DNA of 64,000 bases, from NCBI RefSeq assembly GCF_000474945.1, contig NZ_AXDW01000011.1:124001-188000 (forward strand), given 5' to 3'. Origin of the DNA: Solimonas soli DSM 21787 (GTDB lineage Bacteria > Pseudomonadota > Gammaproteobacteria > Nevskiales > Nevskiaceae). The notes below the pieces were generated by a model. The model saw only the letters and a list, made by a program, of their open reading frames with translations, was not told the origin of the DNA and ran no database searches. A program made the translations under genes and the position numbers. This document shows, piece by piece, positions 28,287-36,971 of the stretch; positions within the stretch are counted from its first letter, which is position 1, and every line of letters begins with the position of its first letter.

Positions 28287-28703
28287 GTGACCGAAGTGTC
28301 TCTGCTGCGACTTTATCTGCTGCGCGCCATGTACCTGCTCATCGCCGCCGGCCTGGCGACGACGGTGTGGCCGTACATCCTGTTTCCCGCCGATCCCGCC
28401 GCCGGGCCGAAATCGGTGATCCGCGCGCTGCTCGGCGCGCTGGCGGTGCTCTCGCTGCTCGGGCTGCGCTACCCGCTGAAGATGCTGCCGCTGCTGCTGT
28501 TCGAGTTGTTGTGGAAGCTCATCTGGGTCTGTGCGTCGGCGATCCCGATGTGGCTCGGGCCGGGCCTGGACGAGTACGCCTCCGAAACGCTGTTTGCCTG
28601 CCTGATCGGCGTCGCGCTCGTGCCGATCGTGCTGCCCTGGGGCCATGTCGTCCGTTGCTATCTGCGCGCGCCGGCGGAACGCTGGCGCGGCGCGCAGCCG
28701 TGA
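28287..28703 (+). CDS. Small integral membrane protein
   Basis: No family is recognised. The product is 138 residues from a GTG with AAAGGA upstream, with about four membrane helices (LLRAMYLLIAAGLATTVW, ALLGALAVLSLLGL, LPLLLFELLWKLIWV, LFACLIGVALVPIVLPW). The architecture suggests an inner-membrane protein of unknown role. Six bases separate it from the next small membrane protein. Confidence 0.65.
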   Translation: MTEVSLLRLYLLRAMYLLIAAGLATTVWPYILFPADPAAGPKSVIRALLGALAVLSLLGLRYPLKMLPLLLFELLWKLIWVCASAIPMWLGPGLDEYASETLFACLIGVALVPIVLPWGHVVRCYLRAPAERWRGAQP

Positions 28704-28709
28704 TCGCCG

Positions 28710-28922
28710 ATGCCGACGCCTGCCGCGCTGTTCGCGATGATCTTCTTCAGCCTCGTCGGCCTGGCGGCGGTGCGTTACGGTCGCCAGTGGATGGTCTGGG
28801 AGCCGATCGCGATCGGCATCGCGCTGATGGTGTTCCCGTACTTCTTCGAGCGCACCTGGCTGCTGTACGCGGTCGGCGCCGCGCTGTGCGCCGCGCTCTA
28901 CGTGTTCCGCCCCTCGCGCTGA
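28710..28922 (+). CDS. Small two- to three-helix membrane protein
   Basis: The 70-residue product has hydrophobic segments at about 5-25, 29-47 and 48-65 (LFAMIFFSLVGLAAV, IAIGIALMVFPYFF, WLLYAVGAALCAALYVF). Similar short proteins are found alone in many gammaproteobacteria, with no known function. It is closely packed between the preceding membrane protein gene and the YceI-like gene, implying co-transcription. Confidence 0.65.
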   Translation: MPTPAALFAMIFFSLVGLAAVRYGRQWMVWEPIAIGIALMVFPYFFERTWLLYAVGAALCAALYVFRPSR

Positions 28923-28950
28923 TGCCATGGGCCGTGCTGGTGATGCGTGC

Positions 28951-29652
28951 ATGCTGAAACGGCTCGCGCTGGCGCTCGTGCTGCTGCTTGCCGCCTGCCA
29001 GGCGCCGGCGCCGCGGCCGACGGCGGAGGCGATGTCCGACGCCGCGCTCGCGCAGTACCGCGCGCCGCTGGCCGGCGAAGGTGTGCGCTACCGGCTCGAT
29101 GCCGCCGCCTCGCGGCTGACGATCTACGCGTTCCGCGGCGGCGCGGCGGCGAAGTACGGCCACAACCACGTGCTCGCCGCGCCGCAGCTGGAAGGCGAGC
29201 TGCTGCTGCCGGGCGAAGCGCTGCGCGGTGCGCAGTTCACGCTGCGCCTGCGGCTCGACCAGCTGCAGATCGACGATGCGGCCCTGCGCGCGCAGACCGG
29301 CGGCAGCTTCGCCAGCCTGCGTTCCGCGGCCGACATCGAGGGCACGCAGCGCAACATGCTGAAGAGTCTCGATGCGGCGCAGTATCCGGACGTGGTCATC
29401 AACTCGATCGAGGTCGCCGGCGACTGGCCGCTGGCCGTCGCGCGCATCGCCGTCACCCTGCACGGCGTGACGCGCGAGCAGCGCGTGGCGCTGCGCGTCG
29501 AGCGTGACGCGGCCGGCCTGCGGGCGTCCGGCGCGCTGGCGCTGCGCCAGAGCGACTACGGCGTGCAGCCGTTCTCGATCCTCGGCGGCGCGCTGTCGGT
29601 GCAGGACGAACTCGCCGTCGAATTCCGCCTGGTCGCCAAACCGTCATCCTGA
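28951..29652 (+). CDS. YceI-like periplasmic lipoprotein
   Basis: The 233-residue product has a lipoprotein signal (LVLLLAACQAP) and a YceI-type lipocalin-like domain (RYRLDAAASRLTIYAFRGG with AKYGHNHVL, LRLDQLQIDD, TLHGVTREQ). YceI proteins bind long hydrophobic ligands such as polyprenols or amphipathic molecules, so a periplasmic steroid carrier is conceivable but unproven. The ATG at 28951 gives a normal signal peptide; the in-frame ATG at 28927 adds eight residues. Confidence 0.8.
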   Translation: MLKRLALALVLLLAACQAPAPRPTAEAMSDAALAQYRAPLAGEGVRYRLDAAASRLTIYAFRGGAAAKYGHNHVLAAPQLEGELLLPGEALRGAQFTLRLRLDQLQIDDAALRAQTGGSFASLRSAADIEGTQRNMLKSLDAAQYPDVVINSIEVAGDWPLAVARIAVTLHGVTREQRVALRVERDAAGLRASGALALRQSDYGVQPFSILGGALSVQDELAVEFRLVAKPSS

Positions 29653-29845
29653 GCAGGCCGCAGGATTAGGCAAGGACGCGGCGGCCCCGGGTATTCGCAG
29701 CGCCCCGCGCAGCCGCGATACTGGCAGCGTCCCCTCGTTCCTTCCTGACGCATGCGATCGCCGGCTGCACCGCGGCCGCATGCGGCGGGCACTACCTTGC
29801 CGCCCTCGGCCTGCCTTGCGGGCCTGCACCACGATGGAGATCCTC

Positions 29846-30169
29846 ATGAGCCTGACCCATCTTGCCTTCGTTCTCGCCAAGCCCGACTGCACCGGGCCGC
29901 TGGCGGCACGGATCGCCGAACTCGCCGTCGAAGCGGCCGGCGAGCCCGGCTGCATCGAATTCACGATTCACCAGTCCAGCGACGACCCGGCGCTGTGGTT
30001 CCTGTATTCCAGCTGGCAGTCGGCGGAAGCGCTCGCCGAACATCTCGAGCACGGCAGCGGCCGTCACTTCGCCGAGGCCAGCGGCGGCCTGCTGGAGGAA
30101 TCGATGGACGTGCACAGCTTCATTCGCCGCCGTCCGCTGCGCGCCGACACGCTGGCGATCGCCGCCTGA
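29846..30169 (+). CDS. Antibiotic biosynthesis monooxygenase (ABM) domain protein
   Basis: The 107-residue ferredoxin-like protein reads as an ABM domain (LAFVLAKPDCTGPLAARIAE, EPGCIEFTIHQSSDDP, WFLYSSWQSAEALAEHLE). Such dimers act on quinone-like or phenolic compounds or as small oxygenases. A GGAG before ATG 29846 favours this start over the in-frame ATG 12 bases earlier. It is isolated by a 190-bp spacer in which I see nothing and followed by a strong terminator. Confidence 0.78.
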   Translation: MSLTHLAFVLAKPDCTGPLAARIAELAVEAAGEPGCIEFTIHQSSDDPALWFLYSSWQSAEALAEHLEHGSGRHFAEASGGLLEESMDVHSFIRRRPLRADTLAIAA

Positions 30170-30193
30170 TCGTCCGCCCGGCCGTCGCGCAAG

Positions 30194-30223
30194 AAAAAGG
30201 GCCGCGACTGCGGCCCTTTTTTT
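30194..30223. terminator. Bidirectional rho-independent terminator
   Basis: AAAAAGGGCCGC and GCGGCCCTTTTT form a 12-bp stem around GACT, with T-tracts on both strands. It lies between two convergent genes, the ABM protein gene (plus) and the repeat-protein gene (minus), and can serve both. Confidence 0.93.
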
Positions 30224-30248
30224 CATGCGGCGGCGTGATGCCGCGGCC

Positions 30249-30587
30249 TCACTGCGCCGGCTGACGGTTCTCGCGGTTCTCTTCGCGGGTCTTCTGGCGC
30301 TCGGCGCGCGCCTTCTGCCGCGTCTCCTGCCGGCTGGCGCTGTTCTCCTTCATGGTGCCGTGGCGGTCCGCGCGATTTTCCTGGCGGGTGTCCTGACGGT
30401 TGTTGCTGTTCTCCTGGCGGGTGTCCTGGCGCTTGTTGCGGTTCTCTTGCCGCGCGTCCTGGCGCTGCTGGCGATTCTCCTGACGCTGGTCCTGCTCTTC
30501 GGCCGGCGTGGTCTGCGCCGCGGCCGCGACGCTGCCGAGGCCCAGCAGCGCTGCGGCCAGCGCGGAAACGGCGGTGGTCTTCATCAT
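30249..30587 (-). CDS. Exported 11-residue-repeat (hendecad) protein
   Basis: The 112-residue product has a signal peptide ending in AAAAQ and then about six tandem 11-residue units of the form RQENRxxRQDT, ending in a partial unit. There is almost no hydrophobic residue in the repeats. They are rich in Arg, Gln, Glu and Asn, and an 11-residue period suggests a long single helix or charged filament in the periplasm. Function is unknown. GGAGAAGGG before MMKTT fixes the start; the upstream open frame is non-coding. Confidence 0.75.
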   Translation of the reverse strand: MMKTTAVSALAAALLGLGSVAAAAQTTPAEEQDQRQENRQQRQDARQENRNKRQDTRQENSNNRQDTRQENRADRHGTMKENSASRQETRQKARAERQKTREENRENRQPAQ

Positions 30588-30695
30588 GTCCCTTCTCCTG
30601 CTCGCATCACGGATGTGAGCCGGCAGGGTACGCAGCGCCATGAACGGGCGTGGAAGCGCAGCGGTAGGCGCAAGCCGCCACGGGCTGCAGGAAAT

Positions 30696-31559
30696 TCACT
30701 CGACGATCGCCGGATGGGCCTGCTGCGGGCCGCCGAGCATGGCGCGATGCGAAGGCGGCTGACGGCCCTCGTCGGTGAGGCCGTATTCGAGCGCCAGCTC
30801 GGCCCCGATCAGCACCTGGCCGGACTTCTCGGCGCGCTTCGGGTCGCGGTACAGCGCGCTGATGACATGGCCGGTGAATTCCGGCGTCTCGGCGATCTCC
30901 CAGAAGCCGGCGTACTTCTGCGGCTCGGCGTCCATCACGCGCCGGGTGCGGTCGGTGCGCAGCATGCCCATCCAGATCGACGCCGCCGCCACGTTGTGCG
31001 GCCTGAGATCGACGCCCATGTCCTTGGCGAACTTGTCGACGCCGGATTTCTGCGCGCCGTAGGCCGGTCCGTGCATGTAGCAGCTCGAACCGAACGAGGA
31101 GGTGAAGGCGATCAGGCCGTTCTTCTGCGCGACCATCAGCGGCGCCGCATACCAGCTCGCGACATAGGCCGAGCGCAGGCCGACATCGAGGATGTCGACC
31201 AGTTCCAGCGGCTTGGTCCAGAAGCCGCCCTTGTCGATCAGCTGCTCATGCAGGAAGGTGGCATTGTTGACGAGGATGTCGAGCCGGCCCTGCTCCTGCT
31301 GCACGCGCTCGAACAGCGCCTTCACGTCGCCGTCCTTCGCGTGGTCGACGGCGACAGCGATGCCGCGCCCGCCCGCCTTCGTCACCTCGTCGGCCGTGGC
31401 GCTGATCGTGCCCGGCAGCTGCGCATCGCCTTCCTTCAGCGAGCGGCCGGTGACGTAGACCGTCGCGCCCTCGGCGCCGAGCGCCAGCGCGATGCCCTTG
31501 CCGGCGCCGCGCGACGACCCGGTGACCACGGCCACCACACCCTTCAGGTTCTTGTCCAT
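30696..31559 (-). CDS. SDR family oxidoreductase (DHRS1-like)
   Basis: The 287-residue SDR has TGSSRGAGKG, NNATF (the usual NNAG changed), catalytic Ser (FTSSFGSS) and YGAQK. The length and C-terminal extension resemble the DHRS1-like branch, which includes steroid-active members. It is the last gene of the minus-strand group that includes fadD3, with a 25-base gap to fadD3, so it is probably co-transcribed. Confidence 0.83.
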   Translation of the reverse strand: MDKNLKGVVAVVTGSSRGAGKGIALALGAEGATVYVTGRSLKEGDAQLPGTISATADEVTKAGGRGIAVAVDHAKDGDVKALFERVQQEQGRLDILVNNATFLHEQLIDKGGFWTKPLELVDILDVGLRSAYVASWYAAPLMVAQKNGLIAFTSSFGSSCYMHGPAYGAQKSGVDKFAKDMGVDLRPHNVAAASIWMGMLRTDRTRRVMDAEPQKYAGFWEIAETPEFTGHVISALYRDPKRAEKSGQVLIGAELALEYGLTDEGRQPPSHRAMLGGPQQAHPAIVE

Positions 31560-31584
31560 CTGGAAGTCTCCTCGAATCGGAATG

Positions 31585-33156
31585 TCAGGCCGCCTGCGCC
31601 TGCCTGTGCAGCTCGCGCAGCTGGAACTTCATCACCTTGCCGCCGGCGTTGACCGGCAGCGCATCGACGAAGGCGACCTGCCGCGGCACCTTGTAGTTGG
31701 CCATCTGCTCGCGGCACCAGGCGATCAGCGACTTCTCGTCGAGCGTCTGGCCGGGCCGCAGCACGACGTAGGCCTTGCCGACCTCGCCGAGGCGCTCGTC
31801 GGGAATGCCGATGATCGCGCTCTGCGCCACCGCCGGATGCGCGGCGAGCATGCGCTCGATCTCGGCCGGATAGCAGTTGAAGCCGCCGCTGATGTACATA
31901 TCCTTCAGGCGGTCGGTGATGCGCAGATAGCCGCGCGCATCGAGGTTGCCGACGTCGCCGGTGTGCAGCCAGCCATCGGCGTCGATCGCTTCCGCCGTCG
32001 CCTGCGCATCGTCGAGATAACCCTGCATGACGTTGTAGCCGCGCACCACGATCTCGCCCGGTTCGCCCGGCGCGCAGGTCTTGCCGCTGCTGTCGACGCA
32101 GCGCAGCTCGATGCCGTTCATCGCGCGGCCGGACGTCAGCGCGATGGTCTCGGCATCGTCGTCGGCCTGGCAGAGGCTGACGACGCCGCAGGTCTCGGTC
32201 AGGCCATACGCCGTCAGCACGATCTTGAAGCCGAGTTCGGCGCGCGTGCGCTCGATCAGGCTCGGCGCGATCGCCGCGGCGCCGGTGATGGTCGCGCGCA
32301 GCGAGCTCATGTCGGTGCTCGCGCGCTCGGGTTCGTTGAGCAGGCTGACCAGCAGCGTCGGCGGGCCGGGCAGCACGGAGATCTTCTCGGCGGCGATGCG
32401 CTTGAAGATCGCGCGCGCGTCGAACACCGCATGCGGCAGCACGGTGAGGCCGGCGATCAGGCCGGCGAGCCAGCCGACCTTGTAGCCGAACGAATGGAAA
32501 AACGGATTGACGATCAGATAGCGATCGTCCGGATTCAGCTGCATGCACGCCGACCATTCGCGGATCGTGCGCAGGTTCTGCGCATGCGTGGTGACGACGC
32601 CTTTCGGCAGGCCGGTGGTGCCCGACGTGAACAGGATGTCGAGCGTGTCGCCGGGCGTGACGCTCGCGGTACGGGCATCGACCTCCGCATCGCCGACCGA
32701 CGCGCCGCTTGCGATGAAGGCGTTCCAGTCGAGATCGCCGGGCTCGGCGTTGTCGATGACGACGATCGTCTGCAGGGTCGCCGGCCGCTGCTCGCCCAGC
32801 AGAGAGGGATAGTGCTGGTTGAGGAAGCGGCCGACCGAGAACAGCAGCTTCGCGCCGCTCTTCTGCAGGATGTAAGCCGCCTCGGCGCCGCGCATGCGCG
32901 TGTTGAGCGGCACCAGTGCCGCGCCGACGCCATGGATCGCCAGGCCGGCGATGATCCATTCGACGTTGTTCGGGCACCAGATCGCCACGCGGTCGCCACG
33001 CTGCACGCCCGCCGCCATCAGCGCCGCCGCCGCCCGCCGCCGGCGCGCGTCGAGCTCGCCGTAGCTCAGCTGCGCACCGCTCTCGGCGACCACCGCGACG
33101 CGATCACGGAAGGTCGCGACGGCGGCGGCGAAGGCTTGCGGGGCGGTTTCGATCAT
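31585..33156 (-). CDS. fadD3: Acyl-CoA ligase, FadD3-like (HIP-CoA synthetase)
   Basis: The 523-residue AMP-forming ligase has the phosphate loop LFTSGTTGLPKG, the TAYGLTETCGV motif, the hinge GDVGNLDARGYLRITDRLKD and the late lysine in NAGGKVMKF. FadD3 of actinobacteria loads CoA on HIP, the C/D-ring product. Co-location with ipdABC, echA20 and fadA6 homologues supports that role; another steroid-acid ligase is the alternative. MIETAPQ is the likely start. Its upstream region holds two palindromic repeats. Confidence 0.82.
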   Translation of the reverse strand: MIETAPQAFAAAVATFRDRVAVVAESGAQLSYGELDARRRRAAAALMAAGVQRGDRVAIWCPNNVEWIIAGLAIHGVGAALVPLNTRMRGAEAAYILQKSGAKLLFSVGRFLNQHYPSLLGEQRPATLQTIVVIDNAEPGDLDWNAFIASGASVGDAEVDARTASVTPGDTLDILFTSGTTGLPKGVVTTHAQNLRTIREWSACMQLNPDDRYLIVNPFFHSFGYKVGWLAGLIAGLTVLPHAVFDARAIFKRIAAEKISVLPGPPTLLVSLLNEPERASTDMSSLRATITGAAAIAPSLIERTRAELGFKIVLTAYGLTETCGVVSLCQADDDAETIALTSGRAMNGIELRCVDSSGKTCAPGEPGEIVVRGYNVMQGYLDDAQATAEAIDADGWLHTGDVGNLDARGYLRITDRLKDMYISGGFNCYPAEIERMLAAHPAVAQSAIIGIPDERLGEVGKAYVVLRPGQTLDEKSLIAWCREQMANYKVPRQVAFVDALPVNAGGKVMKFQLRELHRQAQAA

Positions 33157-33177
33157 GAAGGGCACACACAAAAAAAT

Positions 33178-33305
33178 CCCCTCTCCACCCGCATGCGGGG
33201 GGAGAGGGTGAGGGTGAGGGGGGAGCTCAATCGAGCGACGGAGCGCGCCGCGAAGCGCCTCCTCACCCCAACCCTCTCCCGCATCGCGATGCGACGGGGG
33301 AGAGG
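33178..33305. repeat. Two CCCTCTCC-type palindromic repeats in inverted orientation
   Basis: One copy (33178-33220, with GCATGC at its centre and followed by GAGAGGGTGAGGGTGAGG) faces a second copy (33262-33305, CTCACCCCAACCCTCTCCCG with centre CATCGCGATG). Together they form a long imperfect hairpin between the SDR gene and fadD3. The same family recurs at 39332, 41671 and 46126. Confidence 0.85.
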
Positions 33306-33339
33306 CGGTATTTCTTTGCGTGCTGCGGCGAGCATCTGC

Positions 33340-34107
33340 TCAATCAGCCCACATGAGATAACCGTTGTCGACGCGCAGCTCCGCGCCGTTGATGAACTTC
33401 GACTCGTCGCTGGCGAGGAACAGCACGACGTTGGCGATGTCCTGCGGCTGCGCGAAGCGCGCCTGCAGCTGCTTGGGATCCTTCTCGCGGACGTAGCCGC
33501 TACCGGCCTTGTTGTCGCGGTTGAGGTTGAAGACCATCGGCGTGGCGATGCCGTCCGGGTGGATCGAGTTGCAGCGGATCCTGTAGAGCTGCGCGCGGCA
33601 GTGCGCGGCGACGCTGCGCGTCAGGCCGGCGACGGCGGCCTTCGAGGCGCTGTACGCGCAGAACGAGGACTGGCCGCCGATGCCGGCGATCGACGACATG
33701 TTGATGATCGAGCCGCTCGGTCGCGCCTTCATCGCTTCGAGGCCGTAGCGGCAGCCGAGGAAGTAGCCGTCCGAATTGATGCGCTGGATCTTCTGCCACA
33801 GCTCCAGCGTCGTCGACTCGATGGTGCCGTAGGCGAGGATCGCCGCGTTGTTGACCAGCACGTCGACGCCGCCGAACTTGTCCTGCGTGGCCTTGACGAC
33901 GTTCTTCCAGTCGTCCTCGCAGGCGATATCGTGGCGCACGAACAGCGCGGCGTCGCCGATGGTCTTCGCCACCTCGCGGCCGGCCTCCTCGTTGAGATCG
34001 GTGAGCACGACCTGCGCGCCCTCGCGCGCCATCAGCAGCGCGTCTTCCTTGCCGACGCCGCTCGCCGCGCCGGTGATGATCGCGACCTTGCCTGACAGAC
34101 GACCCAT
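33340..34107 (-). CDS. Short-chain dehydrogenase (hydroxysteroid dehydrogenase-like)
   Basis: The 255-residue classical SDR has TGAASGVGKE, NNAAIL, catalytic Ser (MSSIAGIGG) and YSASK. It resembles 3beta/17beta- or 7alpha-hydroxysteroid dehydrogenase-like enzymes, but the substrate is not defined. GAGGAG precedes the ATG. It lies 56 bases downstream of the KstD-like gene on the same strand and probably belongs to its operon. Confidence 0.85.
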   Translation of the reverse strand: MGRLSGKVAIITGAASGVGKEDALLMAREGAQVVLTDLNEEAGREVAKTIGDAALFVRHDIACEDDWKNVVKATQDKFGGVDVLVNNAAILAYGTIESTTLELWQKIQRINSDGYFLGCRYGLEAMKARPSGSIINMSSIAGIGGQSSFCAYSASKAAVAGLTRSVAAHCRAQLYRIRCNSIHPDGIATPMVFNLNRDNKAGSGYVREKDPKQLQARFAQPQDIANVVLFLASDESKFINGAELRVDNGYLMWAD

Positions 34108-34163
34108 GCTGCTGCTCCTCGTGTTGCGCTGATGATTGGCGGTGAATGTTGCGCGGGCGCGGC

Positions 34164-35870
34164 TCAGGCCGCCGCCTGCAAACCGGCGAGTCCGGCGGCG
34201 GCGCGCCCGGCGCGCCGGCCCGACCACAGGCAGTCGGCCAGCGACAGGCCGCTGACGTAGCTGTTCGAAGCGATGCCGACCGCGCTGCGCCCGGCCGCAT
34301 AGAGGCCGCCGATGTCGAGGCCCTGCGCATCGAGCACGGCGCCGCTCGCCTCGTTGACGCGCAGGCCGCCGAGCGTGATCGCCGGGCAGGGAAAGGTCTT
34401 GCTGTCGGCCGAGAGATCCAGTGCGTAGTACGGCGCCTGCGCCAGCTCGGCGAGATAGGCGGCGCTCTTGCCGAGCGCGTCCTGTTTGCGCCGCGCGCCG
34501 TCGTTGTAGCGCTCGACGCTCTGCCGCAGCGCCGCCGGCGGCATGCCGATCTTCGCGGCCAGCGCTTCGGGCGAGCGGGCGCGCGGCGCGAACAGCATGA
34601 GGAACAGCGCCGGCATGCTCTGGAAGGCCCACAGGCCGCCGAACAGCGCCTCGCGTATCGCCTTGCGGCGCAGCGCCTTGTCGATGATCAGCCAGGCGCG
34701 GCCGCCGTGCTGTTCGCACATCTGCACGCCGAGCTTGGCGCCGTAGACCTGCTCGTTGCAGAAGCGCTCGCCGCCGGCGTCGACGGCGATGCCCTGCGGC
34801 CAGACGCTCGGCGGATTGATGAAGCGCCAGGCCGAGACCTTGTCGAGCCGCGCCACGCTGGCGCCGACCGACTGGCCCAGACGGATGCCGCTGCCGTCGC
34901 AGCCGGTCGCGCCGAGGCGCATGGTCATCGTGTATTTCGGCGCATGCTGCGCGACCATCGCGCGGTTGAAGATGAAGCCGCCGGTGCTGAGCACGACGCC
35001 GCGCTGCGCGCGCACCAGGGCCCTGTCGCCCTGCGCGGTTTCGATCTGCAGCGCCCGCGCGCGCAGGCGGTCGGCCCAGCGCGGCGCGATGTTGTGCAGC
35101 GCCTCGGCGCGGCGCATCAGCCGTGCGTGGCGCCGCGCCGCCGGCGAATCCGCCGGCAGCTGCCACAGCTCGGCGCCGAGCACCTGGTTCCGGCGGTCGA
35201 CGACCAGACGCCGCACGCCGCTCTGGCGCAAGGTGCGGATACCGAGCGCGTCGACACGCGCGCGCAGGGCCTCGAACAGCGTGCGGCCGGACAGGAAGCT
35301 GCCGCGCACGCGGTGCCCGCGCGGCGCCGGCTCGGCCACCGCGGCGTATTCCTTCACCGCCTCGTTGCCCGAGTAATAGAGGTAGATGCCGTCCTTCGGA
35401 TACGAGGTCTTCGGCTGCGTCTTCTCGTACTGCGGGTCGGAATCGAAGCGCACGCCGATCGATTCGAGCCAGGCCACGAGACCGACGCTGTCCTCGCAGA
35501 AGCGGCGCAGCGTGCCGTCGGCGACCGCGTTGTCGTCGCCGTGCGAACCACATTCCAGTTGCAGGTAGCGGAACATCGCCTCGGGCGTGTCGGCGTAGCC
35601 GGCGCGCCGCTGCTGCGCCGTGCCGCCGCCGGCGTAAACGATGCCGCCGCTCTTCGCGGTCGCGCCGCCGCCGTCGAAGCGTTCCGCGATCAGGGTCCTG
35701 GCGCCGGCCTCCTGTGCGGCGATCGCCGCGCTGGCGCCGGCCGCGCCGTAGCCGACCACGAGCACATCGCAGCGCCACCGCCAGTCGACGGCACCGTCGG
35801 AATCGACGACGAGCGGCGCATCGATCGGCAGGCTGCCGTCGGCAGCGGTCGCGGAGGCGGGCGTAGGCAT
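34164..35870 (-). CDS. KstD-like FAD-dependent steroid dehydrogenase
   Basis: The 568-residue flavoprotein belongs to the fumarate reductase/KstD superfamily. It has the FAD motif VLVVGYGAAGASAAIAAQEAG, then FDGGGATAKSGGIVYAGGG, and ends with AAGRSAVGIASNSYVSGLSLADCL. The C-terminal segment FPCPAITLGGLRVN replaces the KstD PGxxGTKGG stretch, so it may act on another ring position, such as delta4(5alpha), or on a degraded steroid. It heads a minus-strand operon with the next SDR and is divergent from hsaC. Confidence 0.83.
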   Translation of the reverse strand: MPTPASATAADGSLPIDAPLVVDSDGAVDWRWRCDVLVVGYGAAGASAAIAAQEAGARTLIAERFDGGGATAKSGGIVYAGGGTAQQRRAGYADTPEAMFRYLQLECGSHGDDNAVADGTLRRFCEDSVGLVAWLESIGVRFDSDPQYEKTQPKTSYPKDGIYLYYSGNEAVKEYAAVAEPAPRGHRVRGSFLSGRTLFEALRARVDALGIRTLRQSGVRRLVVDRRNQVLGAELWQLPADSPAARRHARLMRRAEALHNIAPRWADRLRARALQIETAQGDRALVRAQRGVVLSTGGFIFNRAMVAQHAPKYTMTMRLGATGCDGSGIRLGQSVGASVARLDKVSAWRFINPPSVWPQGIAVDAGGERFCNEQVYGAKLGVQMCEQHGGRAWLIIDKALRRKAIREALFGGLWAFQSMPALFLMLFAPRARSPEALAAKIGMPPAALRQSVERYNDGARRKQDALGKSAAYLAELAQAPYYALDLSADSKTFPCPAITLGGLRVNEASGAVLDAQGLDIGGLYAAGRSAVGIASNSYVSGLSLADCLWSGRRAGRAAAGLAGLQAAA

Positions 35871-36083
35871 GATGGATATTCGGCGAAGCGCGGCGCGCAG
35901 TGGATCACCTGCATTATTTCGATCGCCGCGGGTCGAGCTTCGTCCGATGAGACGAGCACGCCGTGTCGGAAATCGGCTTTGGAAACGCAGGTTTGACTCG
36001 TCTAATCGGGTGAAGCTCCGGCGTCCGGCGCTCTCGATAATTTCGTCGTCCACAAAACTCCCGACAAGACGGCGGACTCCCCC
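35871..36083. promoter_or_regulatory. Divergent regulatory region with CGGGTGA box
   Basis: The 213-bp spacer separates the KstD-like gene (minus) from hsaC (plus). It contains AATCGGGTGA at 36004-36013, identical to a box before kshA. AGACGAG (about 35948) and CTCGTCT (about 35995) form an inverted pair. No clear -35/-10 pair is seen. Confidence 0.4.
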
Positions 36084-36971
36084 ATGCTCAAGATCGAGGC
36101 GCTGGCCTACATCGTCGCCGAGACGACCGACATCGCGAAGTGGCAGCACTTCGGCGAACGCGTGCTCGGCATGCAAGCGGTGCCGACCGCCGACGGCCTC
36201 GGCCTGAAGATGGACGGGCGCGATTTCCGCATCGCCGTCGTGCGCGGCGCCGCCGACCGCTACGTCGCCTCCGGCTGGCAGCTGGCGGATCGCGCCGCCT
36301 TCGACGCGACCGTCGCCGCGCTGCAGAAGGCCGGCGTGGCCGTGAGCGCCGGCGCAGCCGCGCTGGCCGCGGCGCGCAAGGCCGAGGCGATCGCCACGTT
36401 CAGCGATCCGGCCGGCAATCTGCACGAGCTGGTCTGCGGCTATGCCGGCGGCCGGACGCCGTTCGTGTCGCCGATCGGCGTGCAGGGCTTCAAGACCGGC
36501 GCGCAGGGCATGGGCCACACGGTGCTGCCGGCGATCCCGTTCGAGCCGACGCTGCAGCTCTTTCACGAAACGCTGGGTTTCGGCCTGTCCGACATCTTCA
36601 ATTTCAAGCCGGCGCCCGAGGCGCCGAACATGCGCATCTACTTCCTGCACGCCAGCGCCGGCCGCCACCACAGCGTGGCGCTCGCCGAGATGCCGAACCC
36701 GGCCGGCTGCGTGCACGTGATGGTGGAGACCAACACGCTGACCGACGTCGGCCTCGCCTACGACCGCATGAAGCGCGAGGGCGTGAAGCTGATGGCCACG
36801 CTCGGCGAGCACGAGAACGACCGCATGACCTCGTTCTACATGCTGACGCCGTCCAATTTCGCGATCGAGTACGGCTACGGCGGCATCAGCGTCGAGCCCG
36901 GCGTCTGGCAGACCACGCAGACGCAGCAGGTTTCGATCTGGGGTCACGATTTCTCGGTGGGGTTTCAATGA
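36084..36971 (+). CDS. hsaC: Extradiol ring-cleavage dioxygenase, HsaC-like
   Basis: The 295-residue type I extradiol dioxygenase consists of two vicinal-oxygen-chelate domains. The iron ligands are His145 (GMGHTV), His211 (CVHVMVE) and Glu262 (IEYGYGG), with catalytic His195 (RHHSVAL), as in BphC/HsaC. HsaC meta-cleaves 3,4-DHSA, the catechol formed from ring A. A 2,3-dihydroxybiphenyl-type substrate is the alternative, but the steroid neighbours argue for DHSA. No HsaD hydrolase gene is nearby. Confidence 0.85.
   Translation: MLKIEALAYIVAETTDIAKWQHFGERVLGMQAVPTADGLGLKMDGRDFRIAVVRGAADRYVASGWQLADRAAFDATVAALQKAGVAVSAGAAALAAARKAEAIATFSDPAGNLHELVCGYAGGRTPFVSPIGVQGFKTGAQGMGHTVLPAIPFEPTLQLFHETLGFGLSDIFNFKPAPEAPNMRIYFLHASAGRHHSVALAEMPNPAGCVHVMVETNTLTDVGLAYDRMKREGVKLMATLGEHENDRMTSFYMLTPSNFAIEYGYGGISVEPGVWQTTQTQQVSIWGHDFSVGFQ

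Noticed and set aside
25620-28952. An 1110-codon minus-strand frame opposite the TonB receptor gene
   Set aside because: Its length comes from stop-poor GC-rich antisense DNA. Composition is dominated by Arg, Ala, Val, Asp and Glu in shadow fashion, and the receptor on the other strand is unmistakable.
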